The notes beneath the pieces are model-generated. The model saw only the letters and a program-made list of their open reading frames with translations. It was not told the origin of the DNA and searched no databases. From a virus: 38,444 bases of DNA. Below, piece by piece: positions 20,331 through 28,476 of the stretch; the stretch's first letter is position 1; every line of letters starts with the position of its first letter. A program made the position numbers and the translations under genes. The DNA is taken from the IMG/VR virus record IMGVR_UViG_3300027865_000021, positions 1-38,444 of that record. The stretch is one strand, 5' to 3'.

Positions 20331-20405
20331 ATGGCTCTGGTGTAGTGTTAACACACCTGCTTAGTAGGCAGGAGATGCTTGGTTCAAATCCAAGGAGTGC
20401 CCCCA
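20331..20405 (+). tRNA. tRNA-like element, anticodon AGT (Thr), mismatched 5' acceptor
   Basis: D arm GTGT-AGTGTTA-ACAC, anticodon arm CCTGC-TTAGTAG-GCAGG and T arm CTTGG-TTCAAAT-CCAAG are all well formed, and the 3' end reads GAGTGCC-C-CCA. The anticodon would be AGT, with the expected T33 and A37. The 5' acceptor strand ATGGCTC pairs at positions 4-7 but mismatches at 1-3. It is either a tRNA pseudogene or needs 5' repair. Confidence 0.6.
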
Positions 20406-20446
20406 ATTTGAACGACAAGGAATCGCTACCCTAGTTCACTACCAAC

Positions 20447-20486
20447 GCCCGTCACCCATCTTAATTGAGGGTAGGCGGGCTTTTTT
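20447..20486 (+). terminator. Rho-independent terminator
   Basis: GCCCG (20447-20451) pairs with CGGGC (20476-20480) and ACCC (20454-20457) with GGGT (20469-20472), with a small internal loop, followed by six T. It closes the noncoding block. Confidence 0.8.
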
Positions 20487-20539
20487 ATGTCTAGATCATA
20501 TGCTTAGAGGCCCATAGAAGCCCTCTAATGAAACTAAGG

Positions 20540-20567
20540 TTGATAAATGAACTTGATCCTATATATT
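20540..20567 (+). promoter_or_regulatory. Likely promoter of the capsid gene
   Basis: TTGATA (20540-20545), 16 bp, TATATT (20562-20567). It lies after the terminator and about 80 bp before the capsid ATG. Confidence 0.5.
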
Positions 20568-20647
20568 ATCAATTGACGCTCTTAGAAGGCGTTAGCTTGC
20601 CAAATAATATTATATGACAAACATTAATACAAATCAAGGAGCCATTC

Positions 20648-21673
20648 ATGGCACATGATATCACAACCGCATTTATCCCACAAATCCAAAACCCATATAT
20701 CAATGAGAAGAGTACTATTCTTTCTCGTCTATGGCGTTCTGGTATTGTTACAAGCAATAGTGACCTGAACACTCAAGTCAATTCTAATGCTGGTAATGTA
20801 TACATCACTCCTTTTAATAAATCAATTCGTGATGCTGGACAGCGTCCTGTAGTTGGCTCACATACACTAGCAACCAAGCTCGCTCCTCAAGCCCTTAGTG
20901 ATGGTGTATACCAGACTCAAGGCACTGCACGTGCTCAGTCTTGGAACGTTTCTGATTTGAATCAGATTATCATTGGTAATGATCCAGTGAATGCACTAAC
21001 CTCTGAAGTCGCTGACTACTGGGTTGATGAATATCAGTACAATCTTATCTCTGTTACTAGTGGCCTACTTAAGGACAATGTTTCTAATGATTCTGGTGAT
21101 ATGATTCATAATGTATATTCTGACGTTGCTTCGCCTGCTGCTGGTAATCTTATTAGTGCAGACGCGGTGATTGATGCACAGCACACTATGGGCGATCATC
21201 GTGGTAAGCTCAATGCTATCATGATGCACTCTAGCACTCGTAAGCAACTTGAGAAAGATGAGCCAAATAACTTCATTCCTGCATCTGCAACTAATATCGG
21301 CTTTGACACTTATCTCGGAATGGTTATTCTTGAAGATGACGGCATGCCTGTTAATGCAGACGGTGCTACACCTACGAATACAGACGCATATGACACATAC
21401 CTATTTGGTGCTGATGTCTTCCAGTATGCCTCTGACAAGCGCCTTCGTGGTGAAGAGTGGGATCGTGACATTACTTCTGGTAATGGTATGGGCGAAGACT
21501 TCCTAGTTACTCGTCGTAAATACGTGATGCACCCTGCTGGCTTCGATCTGTCTGTCACTAATCCTGAAGATCTTGTCACTGACGCTATCTGGGAAGCTGG
21601 TACAAACTGGGATCGTAAAGTTACTTCTCGCAAATCAATTCCTATTGCTGTACTTCGTCACAACGTACTGTAA
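20648..21673 (+). CDS. Major capsid protein
   Basis: The 341-residue protein starts MAHDITTAFIPQIQNPYI, typical of the P22/Gp13-like branch of HK97-fold capsid proteins. An N-terminal arm with INEKSTILSRLWRSGIV is followed by the peripheral and axial domain pattern (YNLISVTSGLLKDN; AVIDAQHTMGDHRGKLNAIMMHSST) and the late IPIAVLRHNVL end. It assembles the icosahedral shell. AAGGAG precedes the ATG. It has its own promoter upstream and a terminator just downstream, so it is expressed as a single-gene unit. The codons favour CGT and CTT more than the neighbours, consistent with high expression. Confidence 0.9.
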   Translation: MAHDITTAFIPQIQNPYINEKSTILSRLWRSGIVTSNSDLNTQVNSNAGNVYITPFNKSIRDAGQRPVVGSHTLATKLAPQALSDGVYQTQGTARAQSWNVSDLNQIIIGNDPVNALTSEVADYWVDEYQYNLISVTSGLLKDNVSNDSGDMIHNVYSDVASPAAGNLISADAVIDAQHTMGDHRGKLNAIMMHSSTRKQLEKDEPNNFIPASATNIGFDTYLGMVILEDDGMPVNADGATPTNTDAYDTYLFGADVFQYASDKRLRGEEWDRDITSGNGMGEDFLVTRRKYVMHPAGFDLSVTNPEDLVTDAIWEAGTNWDRKVTSRKSIPIAVLRHNVL

Positions 21674-21686
21674 GCGGTAATTTAAT

Positions 21687-21721
21687 GGCTATCTCTTATT
21701 ATTGGAGGTAGCCCTTTTTTT
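21687..21721 (+). terminator. Rho-independent terminator after the capsid gene
   Basis: GGCTATCTC pairs with GAGGTAGCC (9 bp, one G-U) around a 9-nt loop, followed by C and seven T. Confidence 0.85.
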
Positions 21722-21746
21722 GTTCAAATGAATTAAGGAGTGCAGA

Positions 21747-22142
21747 ATGCCAGAAAAAAAACTAAGTAAAGACGAGCTTAAAAAGCAAGTCGCAAAAACA
21801 CAAAAGCAAATAGAAGATTTAGAGAAAAAAGAGAAGCAAGCAAGAGAGAAAAAAGATAAAATGCGCTTTGCTAAACAAAAGCAAGCGGGATTATCGTACT
21901 CTCAGAAGCGAGTTAATTTAAAAAGAATGTGTAAGGACTCTGTTGGTATTGTATCACATGCATGTCGATTAATACTTAAGGATTTAGTCTCAGAGCATGA
22001 AGAAGCTCTCATTAAAGCTGTAATGAAATATTCAGAAGATAAGAGTAAGGATGCTGCAGAGGCTACCAAGAAGGCGCAGAAAGCTCAGGAAGAAGCTCAA
22101 GAGCAAGAAGAAGAATCTAAAGAAGAACCTGAAGATAAGTAA
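21747..22142 (+). CDS. Highly charged coiled-coil protein (131 aa)
   Basis: Lysine/glutamate-rich helices (ELKKQVAKTQKQIEDLEKKE; AEATKKAQKAQEEAQEQEEE) make up most of the protein, with a less charged middle (VGIVSHACRLILKDLVSEHE). AAGGAGTGCAG precedes the ATG. The position after the capsid gene suggests a virion or assembly protein. The C-terminal acidic tail could interact with the capsid. No family is recognised. Confidence 0.65.
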   Translation: MPEKKLSKDELKKQVAKTQKQIEDLEKKEKQAREKKDKMRFAKQKQAGLSYSQKRVNLKRMCKDSVGIVSHACRLILKDLVSEHEEALIKAVMKYSEDKSKDAAEATKKAQKAQEEAQEQEEESKEEPEDK

Positions 22143-22161
22143 GTAATAGGAGGGCCATTCA

Positions 22162-22251
22162 ATGGCACACAAATTTAAAACTGATGCCCTTAGGTACGCC
22201 TATTGGCGTTTGGAATATGATATCAGCAACCAATATATCAGGGATGTTTAG
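22162..22251 (+). CDS. Short frame carrying the start of the BspA-like gene
   Basis: AGGAGG and the leader CCATTCA-ATGGCACA closely resemble the start of the capsid gene (AAGGAGCCATTCATGGCACA). The frame begins MAHKFKTDA but stops after 29 codons, while the related downstream reading is in the +1 frame. It marks a frameshift in one ancestral gene. Confidence 0.5.
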   Translation: MAHKFKTDALRYAYWRLEYDISNQYIRDV

Positions 22252-22819
22252 GAATTCTGGTAATTTCAATGAAGATGTCGGTCCTTGGAATGTAGAAAAT
22301 GTCACCCATATGAGTCATACTTTTGCTGGAGCATCTACATTCAATAAAGATATTGGCTCTTGGGATGTGCGGAAAGTCATTACTATGCATAGTATGTTTG
22401 GTGATGCGGATTCCTTTAATCAATATATTGGTGATTGGCAGTTAGATGCTATATTAGACTTATCTTGGATGTTTACAGGTAATAGCGTATTCGATCAAGA
22501 TATTGGTGGATGGGGTGTGGGAACATGTACTAACTTCAGTAATATGTTTAGTGGTGCAACCTCATTCAATCAGTATTTGCCGTGGGATTTTTCAAGTGCT
22601 ACAAATCTCAATACTATGCTAGATAACTGTGGTATGAGTACTGCCAACTTTGACTCTTTCTTAGTTAATTTAAATTCTCAAGCCGCAGACCTCACAGTAG
22701 GATTAAATCTTGGAGCTCAGGGACTTACATATACTAGCGCAGGAGCTGGAGGCACAGCCCTTACTGCTCTAATGGGAGCCCCGGCATTTATGACATTTAC
22801 AGGAGTGACTGGAGTATGA
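22184..22819 (+). CDS. BspA-like (DUF285) repeat protein
   Basis: The 211-residue frame consists of repeats of about 25 residues of the DUF285 type found in BspA-like surface proteins: NISGMFRNSGNFNEDVGPWN, HMSHTFAGASTFNKDIGSWD, TMHSMFGDADSFNQYIGDWQ, then two more. They stack as a solenoid for binding. In a phage it may be a virion decoration or adhesion protein. ATG 22184 has no ribosome binding site; the good one belongs to ATG 22162 in another frame. The real product may need a +1 shift near 22177-22186. It overlaps the next gene by four bases. Confidence 0.7.
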   Translation: MPLGTPIGVWNMISATNISGMFRNSGNFNEDVGPWNVENVTHMSHTFAGASTFNKDIGSWDVRKVITMHSMFGDADSFNQYIGDWQLDAILDLSWMFTGNSVFDQDIGGWGVGTCTNFSNMFSGATSFNQYLPWDFSSATNLNTMLDNCGMSTANFDSFLVNLNSQAADLTVGLNLGAQGLTYTSAGAGGTALTALMGAPAFMTFTGVTGV

Positions 22820-23142
22820 GTTGTGATCATGATACACTAACAAATTTAGATCTCAGCAATAAAGAATACACTTTGATTTATTGCAGCAATTTCGTAGCGG
22901 CCGACTTTACCAAGAAGGTAATGGGTCGACATAATATAGAAAGCTTTACTACTTATTCAGCATGGGAATCTAGAGTTAGTACTTTGAGTCTCACAGTTGG
23001 ATTGGATTATAGCGTTAAATTCCTCGAGCAGGGAGCAGTCCCAACTCAATCGGAACTTGATTCAATTATCTCAGCAGTATGGACTCTAGATGATATAGAA
23101 TTAATTAGGCGAATGGAATCTCTTGGTCATAGTAGCCCATAG
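22816..23142 (+). CDS. Hypothetical protein (108 aa)
   Basis: It starts in an ATGA overlap with the BspA-like gene. It begins MSCDHD, like the MSCDDN of the following gene, hinting at a shared N-terminal tag. The rest is mixed alpha/beta. Probably virion-associated by position; no family recognised. Confidence 0.65.
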   Translation: MSCDHDTLTNLDLSNKEYTLIYCSNFVAADFTKKVMGRHNIESFTTYSAWESRVSTLSLTVGLDYSVKFLEQGAVPTQSELDSIISAVWTLDDIELIRRMESLGHSSP

Positions 23143-23176
23143 TGCTGATAAATAACTTTAAATAAGGAGCTGACTT

Positions 23177-23560
23177 ATGTCATGCGATGATAATTTTAAT
23201 TTCGATAATTCAGAGGAAGGCTCCTGCTCAGGCGTTGATGTGGGGAATCACTGGCTCATCAATGGATTGTATACAGATGAAGACTTAGCGCCATTGCCCA
23301 TTACTTCTGGCACTATGCAGATGGTTATAGAAGATGGAGAGGGAAGTCCGTTACTCACCTTAGACGAGGTGCTTGATAGGACTATCACTGGCATTTTTAT
23401 CAATGATGGAGCTGGAGGTGATTTCGATCTACAGATAAGCGGTGCAGATTCAACTATAGTCGGTGAAGGTGCTTTCCCATATAAGATAACATATACAGAC
23501 AATACAATAGTGAATAGATTATCGTATGGTAATATTTGCTTTCTGAAAGAGGACATTTAA
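23177..23560 (+). CDS. Hypothetical beta-rich protein (127 aa)
   Basis: AAGGAGCTGACTT precedes the ATG. A cysteine-containing N-terminus is followed by strands separated by turns (TSGTMQMVIEDGEGSPLLTL; GIFINDGAGGDFDLQISG), a layout like small Ig-like virion domains. Located just before a fibre gene. No family recognised. Confidence 0.65.
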   Translation: MSCDDNFNFDNSEEGSCSGVDVGNHWLINGLYTDEDLAPLPITSGTMQMVIEDGEGSPLLTLDEVLDRTITGIFINDGAGGDFDLQISGADSTIVGEGAFPYKITYTDNTIVNRLSYGNICFLKEDI

Positions 23561-23561
23561 A

Positions 23562-25580
23562 ATGGCTGTTACATCTACTAACGGAGGTCATCGGATAATC
23601 TTTGCTAGTAAAGGTGTTCAGGGACCCAAAGGCGATGACGGAGCTGATGGCTCAGGTGGTGTCTGGGGGTCAATTACTGGTGATATAAATACTCAGACTG
23701 ACTTACAAAATCAACTGGCAGCTAAGAAAGATGACTTCACGGAAAATACAGGATTCAATAAGAATTTTGGCTCTACTACAGGTACAGCTTGTCAGGGAGA
23801 CGACTCACGACTAAGCGATTCTCGAACTCCTACAGCACATACTCATTTAGAGTCTGAGATAACTGACTTAGACAAATACACCCAACTCCAAGTTGATACA
23901 TCATTGGCCTTAAAGGAAGATTCTTTTGTAAAGCAATCAGCCTTTAATAAAGATTTTGGTGTTTCCGTTAGCACTGTCTGTGAAGGTAATGATTCTAGAC
24001 TATCAGATGCCAGAACTCCATTAGCTCATACACATCTTGAAGTAGATATTACTGATTTAGACAGGTATACTCAGGCTCAAGTTGATGCAGCGCTAGCTCT
24101 AAAGGAAGATAGCTTCACAAAGAATACAGCCTTCAATACTAACTTTGGTGCTCTAGTAAGTACTACATGCGAAGGGAATGATCCTCGCCTCAGCGACAAT
24201 AGAGACCCTAACGCACACACTCACTTAGAAGTTGACATTACGGATCTTGACAAATATACTCAGTCAGAGGTTAATGTCCTACTTAATGGCAAGGAGGATT
24301 CCTTTTCCAAGAATACTGCTTTTAATAAGAATTTTGGATCTGCCGCCAGTACAGTCTGCGAAGGTAATGATGCAAGAGTAGTCAACTCAGTCACCTCAAC
24401 GAATGTCATAACCAATGATTCTATCGTACTTGGTGATGGAGGTAGTCGAGGAGTTAAGGAGGCTGGCACTGGCACAACTATTACACATTCGGGCCACTTG
24501 GATTTGGATTCTCTTATAGTAAATGAGATCTCAGAGCCGTCAACACCAGCAACAGGAAAAGCCAATCTCTTCCTAGATTCGGGCGACGGCGAACTAAAGG
24601 CTAAGTTTGATGATGGCGCAATTAAGGAGCTTGGTGTAAATTTCAGAGAGAATTTAATTATTGATGGGCAGTTCAATCACTGGGATGACGGAGCAGGACC
24701 CTTTACAGCAACGGGCTATACTGCCACAATGTGGTATAATGACATTTCTGGGATGATATCACCACAAGTTCAAAGAGTAGCACACACAGCGGCCTCAAAC
24801 GGACCATACTATACCGAAATAAAAAGCACCGTTAGTGATACGGTAAATGATTTTCATATTTTTAGGTTTAGGCATCGCCAAAGATCCGTACAGCATATTC
24901 TTGGCCGTGACATAACCCTTAAAATACGAGTTCGCGGGTCAGTTGCTGGAGATGTTGGCTTTAGGATGTCGGGCACTAGTTTGACAGCGCAAGCTGAGAT
25001 AATATCAATTACTACATCTTTTGCAGATTACATTGTGACAATACCTATAAATACACGCGCTACAGTTGCTGCTAGTGATAATATCGACTTTAATTTCGAT
25101 AAATACTTGGGCACTACTCATTCAATCGGCTATACGACGAACCCAACATATGAGGGTACCTTGGATATAGATGAGGTATCTATTCTTGAGGGCTCAAATG
25201 AATTTAATGGTATATGGCCCACTCCCGAAGAAGAGAGGATGAGAATAGGATCATATTATGAGAATAGCTATAATGATGGTACATCTCCGGGGGCCTCTAC
25301 AAATGCGGGAGCGGTCCTATATCAAGCTAATACAGCCAGTTCTGCAAATCACCCTAAATTTATACCCTTGCTAGCAAAAAAAATAACCACCCCGACAGTT
25401 AATATATACTCAACAACGGGGGCGATAAATAATATCAGGAACGTATCAGCAGCCACAGATTATGCTGCTAATGCCATATACGTTGGCAATTCATCTTTTG
25501 TTGGTTGGGTAAATCCAAATCAAGCGTTTGCGGAAACGGACCTAATAGGCTTTCACTATGTAGTAGATTCGAGGTTATAA
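23562..25580 (+). CDS. Tail fibre with collagen-like start and 63-residue repeats
   Basis: The N-terminus (ITFA-like RIIFASKGVQGPKGDDGADG) is a collagen-like anchor. From residue 55 a unit of 63 residues repeats at 55, 118, 181 and partly 244, each with AFN-x-x-FG, C-x-GND-x-RLSD-x-R and AHTHLE-x-DITDLD-x-YTQ. The HTH (His-x-His) motif is the metal-binding motif of intertwined fibre trimers. Residues beyond about 350 form a separate beta-rich tip (NLIIDGQFNHWDD onward), likely the receptor-binding part. It starts one base after the previous gene. Confidence 0.8.
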   Translation: MAVTSTNGGHRIIFASKGVQGPKGDDGADGSGGVWGSITGDINTQTDLQNQLAAKKDDFTENTGFNKNFGSTTGTACQGDDSRLSDSRTPTAHTHLESEITDLDKYTQLQVDTSLALKEDSFVKQSAFNKDFGVSVSTVCEGNDSRLSDARTPLAHTHLEVDITDLDRYTQAQVDAALALKEDSFTKNTAFNTNFGALVSTTCEGNDPRLSDNRDPNAHTHLEVDITDLDKYTQSEVNVLLNGKEDSFSKNTAFNKNFGSAASTVCEGNDARVVNSVTSTNVITNDSIVLGDGGSRGVKEAGTGTTITHSGHLDLDSLIVNEISEPSTPATGKANLFLDSGDGELKAKFDDGAIKELGVNFRENLIIDGQFNHWDDGAGPFTATGYTATMWYNDISGMISPQVQRVAHTAASNGPYYTEIKSTVSDTVNDFHIFRFRHRQRSVQHILGRDITLKIRVRGSVAGDVGFRMSGTSLTAQAEIISITTSFADYIVTIPINTRATVAASDNIDFNFDKYLGTTHSIGYTTNPTYEGTLDIDEVSILEGSNEFNGIWPTPEEERMRIGSYYENSYNDGTSPGASTNAGAVLYQANTASSANHPKFIPLLAKKITTPTVNIYSTTGAINNIRNVSAATDYAANAIYVGNSSFVGWVNPNQAFAETDLIGFHYVVDSRL

Positions 25581-25581
25581 A

Positions 25582-26103
25582 ATGAGCTATAAATACACAG
25601 ATCAAGAAGAGACTAGATGTATAAATACAATCACGGGCTCTAATCATGCTAAAGGCAATTGGACTTGGCGCGCAGTTAAGAGGTGGCTGGCTGCCGATCC
25701 TAACAATGAGATTGAAGCTTATAGAACTCAGAGTGAGCTGGATCAAGATTCTACATCTAAGTTAATTAGAGACAGGCGTAAATTAAAGCGCCTCTTTGCT
25801 GAATATGAACAGAGTGTAATTGATCATAGTATGTCTATTGAATTAACGCTATCAAGAGCCCTAATTGAGGCGCGAGTAGCAACCAAGGAGGATCTACCGG
25901 CAGCTAAGGCTACTAGGCAGTGGATAAAGCGGCTATATGGCTCTAAATCCGATGAGGCTAATCACTCTGGCTCATACCACTCTCAAAGGAAGAGCCTAAT
26001 AGCTGGTGAGCAACCTACTTATAAGTTTGATGACATGCCCACTCTAGATTATGACTTTTATGATCTTTCAGAGGAGAGGGAGGAATTCCTTAACAGAACT
26101 TAA
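25582..26103 (+). CDS. Hypothetical helical protein between fibre genes (173 aa)
   Basis: It starts one base after the fibre stop. It is helical and charged (LIRDRRKLKRLFAEYEQSVI; LTLSRALIEARVATKEDLP), with an acidic aromatic C-terminus (LDYDFYDLSEEREEF). It may be a fibre chaperone or assembly protein by position. No family recognised. Confidence 0.65.
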   Translation: MSYKYTDQEETRCINTITGSNHAKGNWTWRAVKRWLAADPNNEIEAYRTQSELDQDSTSKLIRDRRKLKRLFAEYEQSVIDHSMSIELTLSRALIEARVATKEDLPAAKATRQWIKRLYGSKSDEANHSGSYHSQRKSLIAGEQPTYKFDDMPTLDYDFYDLSEEREEFLNRT

Positions 26104-26129
26104 ACCGAGACATTATAAGGATAATAAAT

Positions 26130-28082
26130 ATGAGTGTTTCACTTACACAAATTCAAAATCAAATAACATTTGCTCAGAAGGGAGTTAGAGGGCTTACTGG
26201 GCCGCAGGGCATTCAAGGTATACAGGGTGAACAGGGCATACAAGGCATTCCCGGTGATTGGGGGGATATCGGAGGGACCCTGAGCAACCAAGTTGACCTC
26301 CAGAGTGCACTAGATGGCAAGATGGAGCCGGGCGATAGCATAAGTACATTGACTAACGATTCAAATTTTACATCCAATGGAGAAGATGTAATCCTTACTG
26401 CTCTGGGTGATGGAGATAAATTCTCTTCCGATGATGGTACTTATAAAGTTCCACCTCAGTCTGGAACTACCACCATGAGGGCAGAGGCTGGAATTACTGG
26501 ACCTCCCAGTGATGGTAGAGTTAGGTGGAGTAATGCTACTCAAATAAATGCCACTCAGCTATTCATGTCTGAAAAGAATGCTGAAGGAGATGATCTACAG
26601 AATTATCTTTCAGCGCTGGAGATAAATGATGGGATATATCTTCAAAATTCAGGAGATGCAGGTCAATATCAATCATGGAATATAGCAGGAATAACTGATA
26701 GTGGAACCTACAAGACATTAGATGTAGGTTTATTGCAATCAGCTGGCGGCAACTTCTCCACTAGTGGGCAAGGTCAATCGTTATTAATGACAATTAAGAA
26801 AGGCGCAGCAGCTGTGAGTCAATTACAGCAGGCCCAAACTGAAATTGCAACATCTCCCACAATTGAATCCGTAAAGCCCGAAGATTACTTCACGTTTTAT
26901 GATGCGTCAGAAGCAAATATAAGAATCACCCAATATAGGAATATATACGGTGATAGGGTTGTCGTAAATACATTAAGTGATTTAGATGACTTCTTAAATG
27001 CTGGTGTATATGAATTACCCGCTAATGTGTATGAATTTAATGGGGATATAAATTTCGGGACAAGCAGAATCCTCTTAACCGAAGCCAATAAAACATACTT
27101 TTTGTGCGGTGTAGCTCTACCCACTGTAACATACACAGGATCGAGCTCATTTATAACTACATCTCAAACAGGTGTATCACTAAAGTTATTTGGGCTTTTC
27201 TTCACTACACCAAGTTCGACTTGTGTTGATTTAGCAAATGGCAATAGCTTTATTGCTGACTTTGCAGGTTGGGTGGGTTGTCAAAAAGCAGCCAATATAG
27301 ACACCTTTGCCTTTATATCATATAGTACGGTTCTAGTTATTGCATGCGGTGATGGCACTACAGCCGATAGTGTCGGGTCGATTAATATGAGATTTCCTCA
27401 ATTTAATAATAACACTAATACAGGCGGGTGCTTTATAAGAGCTCTTGGCGCTTCAAGTGAAAGATTAATTGCAACTACAATAGATGCGCGTCCAGAGTCT
27501 ACGGAGTGCTTTATTGATATTGACGCTACTTACGGTGGTGATATTGCAATGGGTACTGGGGTAATGAAAACTGGCGGAGGTACATTCTTTAGTGGATCTG
27601 GTCGAGATCAAAGTGATGTAGATGTAGATGTGCAAGGTATAAAGAATGTCACCAATAGTAAAGTATTTGCAAATGCTCACTTTGATGGGAATACTCTTGA
27701 CACGGTAGTCTCTGCAATAGATACTCCTGCTAAGATAAATGCAGGTGGTGGAGGCTGGACTGATGTTGGCAGGTCTAGGTTTAATTTTGATTCCTCTGGT
27801 AGATGGACCTATATAGGTAAGGAAACTATCACTAAGTTCACTATACTGGCAGCTACAGTAGATCCCGTTGGTGGCGGAACTAAAGATGTATCTATATACC
27901 TAGCTAAAAATGGCACTATAATTGCAACATCAAGAGGTGAAGCCTCTGCTTCTGCTGGGTCTCAGATTGTCTCATTTGCGAATATATCCCTAGCTACAAA
28001 TGATTATGTTGAGTGTTTTGTAGAGAATAACACAGATGCCGCTGATATATTAGTTAGAAATGCATCATTTGATGACACCTAA
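26130..28082 (+). CDS. Second collagen-like tail fibre with C1q/TNF-like tip
   Basis: The 650-residue protein starts QITFAQKGVRGLTGPQG, then Gly-x-y triplets, and shares the anchor motif W-G-x-I-x-G ... Q-x-DLQ-x-x-L with the fibre at 23562. A long beta-helical middle follows. The last 120 residues (WTDVGRSRFNFDSSGRWTYI; DYVECFVENNTDAADILV) resemble a C1q/TNF-like jelly-roll found at phage fibre ends. It should be a trimeric receptor-binding fibre. Confidence 0.8.
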   Translation: MSVSLTQIQNQITFAQKGVRGLTGPQGIQGIQGEQGIQGIPGDWGDIGGTLSNQVDLQSALDGKMEPGDSISTLTNDSNFTSNGEDVILTALGDGDKFSSDDGTYKVPPQSGTTTMRAEAGITGPPSDGRVRWSNATQINATQLFMSEKNAEGDDLQNYLSALEINDGIYLQNSGDAGQYQSWNIAGITDSGTYKTLDVGLLQSAGGNFSTSGQGQSLLMTIKKGAAAVSQLQQAQTEIATSPTIESVKPEDYFTFYDASEANIRITQYRNIYGDRVVVNTLSDLDDFLNAGVYELPANVYEFNGDINFGTSRILLTEANKTYFLCGVALPTVTYTGSSSFITTSQTGVSLKLFGLFFTTPSSTCVDLANGNSFIADFAGWVGCQKAANIDTFAFISYSTVLVIACGDGTTADSVGSINMRFPQFNNNTNTGGCFIRALGASSERLIATTIDARPESTECFIDIDATYGGDIAMGTGVMKTGGGTFFSGSGRDQSDVDVDVQGIKNVTNSKVFANAHFDGNTLDTVVSAIDTPAKINAGGGGWTDVGRSRFNFDSSGRWTYIGKETITKFTILAATVDPVGGGTKDVSIYLAKNGTIIATSRGEASASAGSQIVSFANISLATNDYVECFVENNTDAADILVRNASFDDT

Positions 28083-28137
28083 GATAAATCTCTCAATGTA
28101 CCTTCAACTTCAATCATAATAAAATAGGCGATAAGAC

Positions 28138-28476
28138 ATGAATATGAAATATTTCAGTGGCATCTTAGCGGTAGTAATGAGTGCTGCATTAATCGGAATG
28201 GCCACGATGGTCATGGGGGCAACCTCAGCCAATATAGAGCAATCAATATTAATAAAAAATAACAGTAATCATATACAGAGTAGCGCAATTATAGCATCAG
28301 CCTTCCGTACAAGGATAGTTGACATTGAGAAGGACTCTATAACAAGACTCGCTATTCTGAAAAATCTAACAGCAGCGGTAAAGGATTTAAATGACACGAC
28401 TAAAGAGTTAGCCCGGCTCATATCTCACATTAAGATCCTAGAAGAGAAAATTAAACATTTAGAGGAGAGGCCATAA
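28138..28476 (+). CDS. Membrane-anchored coiled-coil protein (112 aa)
   Basis: An N-terminal hydrophobic segment (YFSGILAVVMSAALIGMATMV, about residues 5-25) is followed by a long amphipathic coiled coil (LTAAVKDLNDTTKELARLIS; ILEEKIKHLEERP). This is the layout of an inner-membrane spanin, but no outer lipoprotein partner is next to it, so other membrane roles are possible. It overlaps the next gene by one base. Confidence 0.6.
   Translation: MNMKYFSGILAVVMSAALIGMATMVMGATSANIEQSILIKNNSNHIQSSAIIASAFRTRIVDIEKDSITRLAILKNLTAAVKDLNDTTKELARLISHIKILEEKIKHLEERP

Larger units (their letters stand above)
19873..20647 (+). other. Long noncoding block before the capsid gene
   Basis: About 775 bp without a convincing frame, unusual in this dense genome. 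It contains two rho-independent terminators, two tRNA-like elements, a predicted pseudoknot and a promoter for the capsid gene, listed separately. The part 19873-20035 has no recognised element but would be transcribed from 19312 to the terminator at 20036. Confidence 0.7.

Noticed and set aside
20030-20410. A tmRNA split over the noncoding block
   Set aside because: There are tRNA-like 3' ends and a pseudoknot, but no tmRNA 5' end, no tag reading frame, and terminators break the region in the wrong places.
24260-24676. 138-codon minus-strand frame
   Set aside because: Antisense to the fibre gene; the Ser/Leu-rich content is the mirror of the plus-strand codons.
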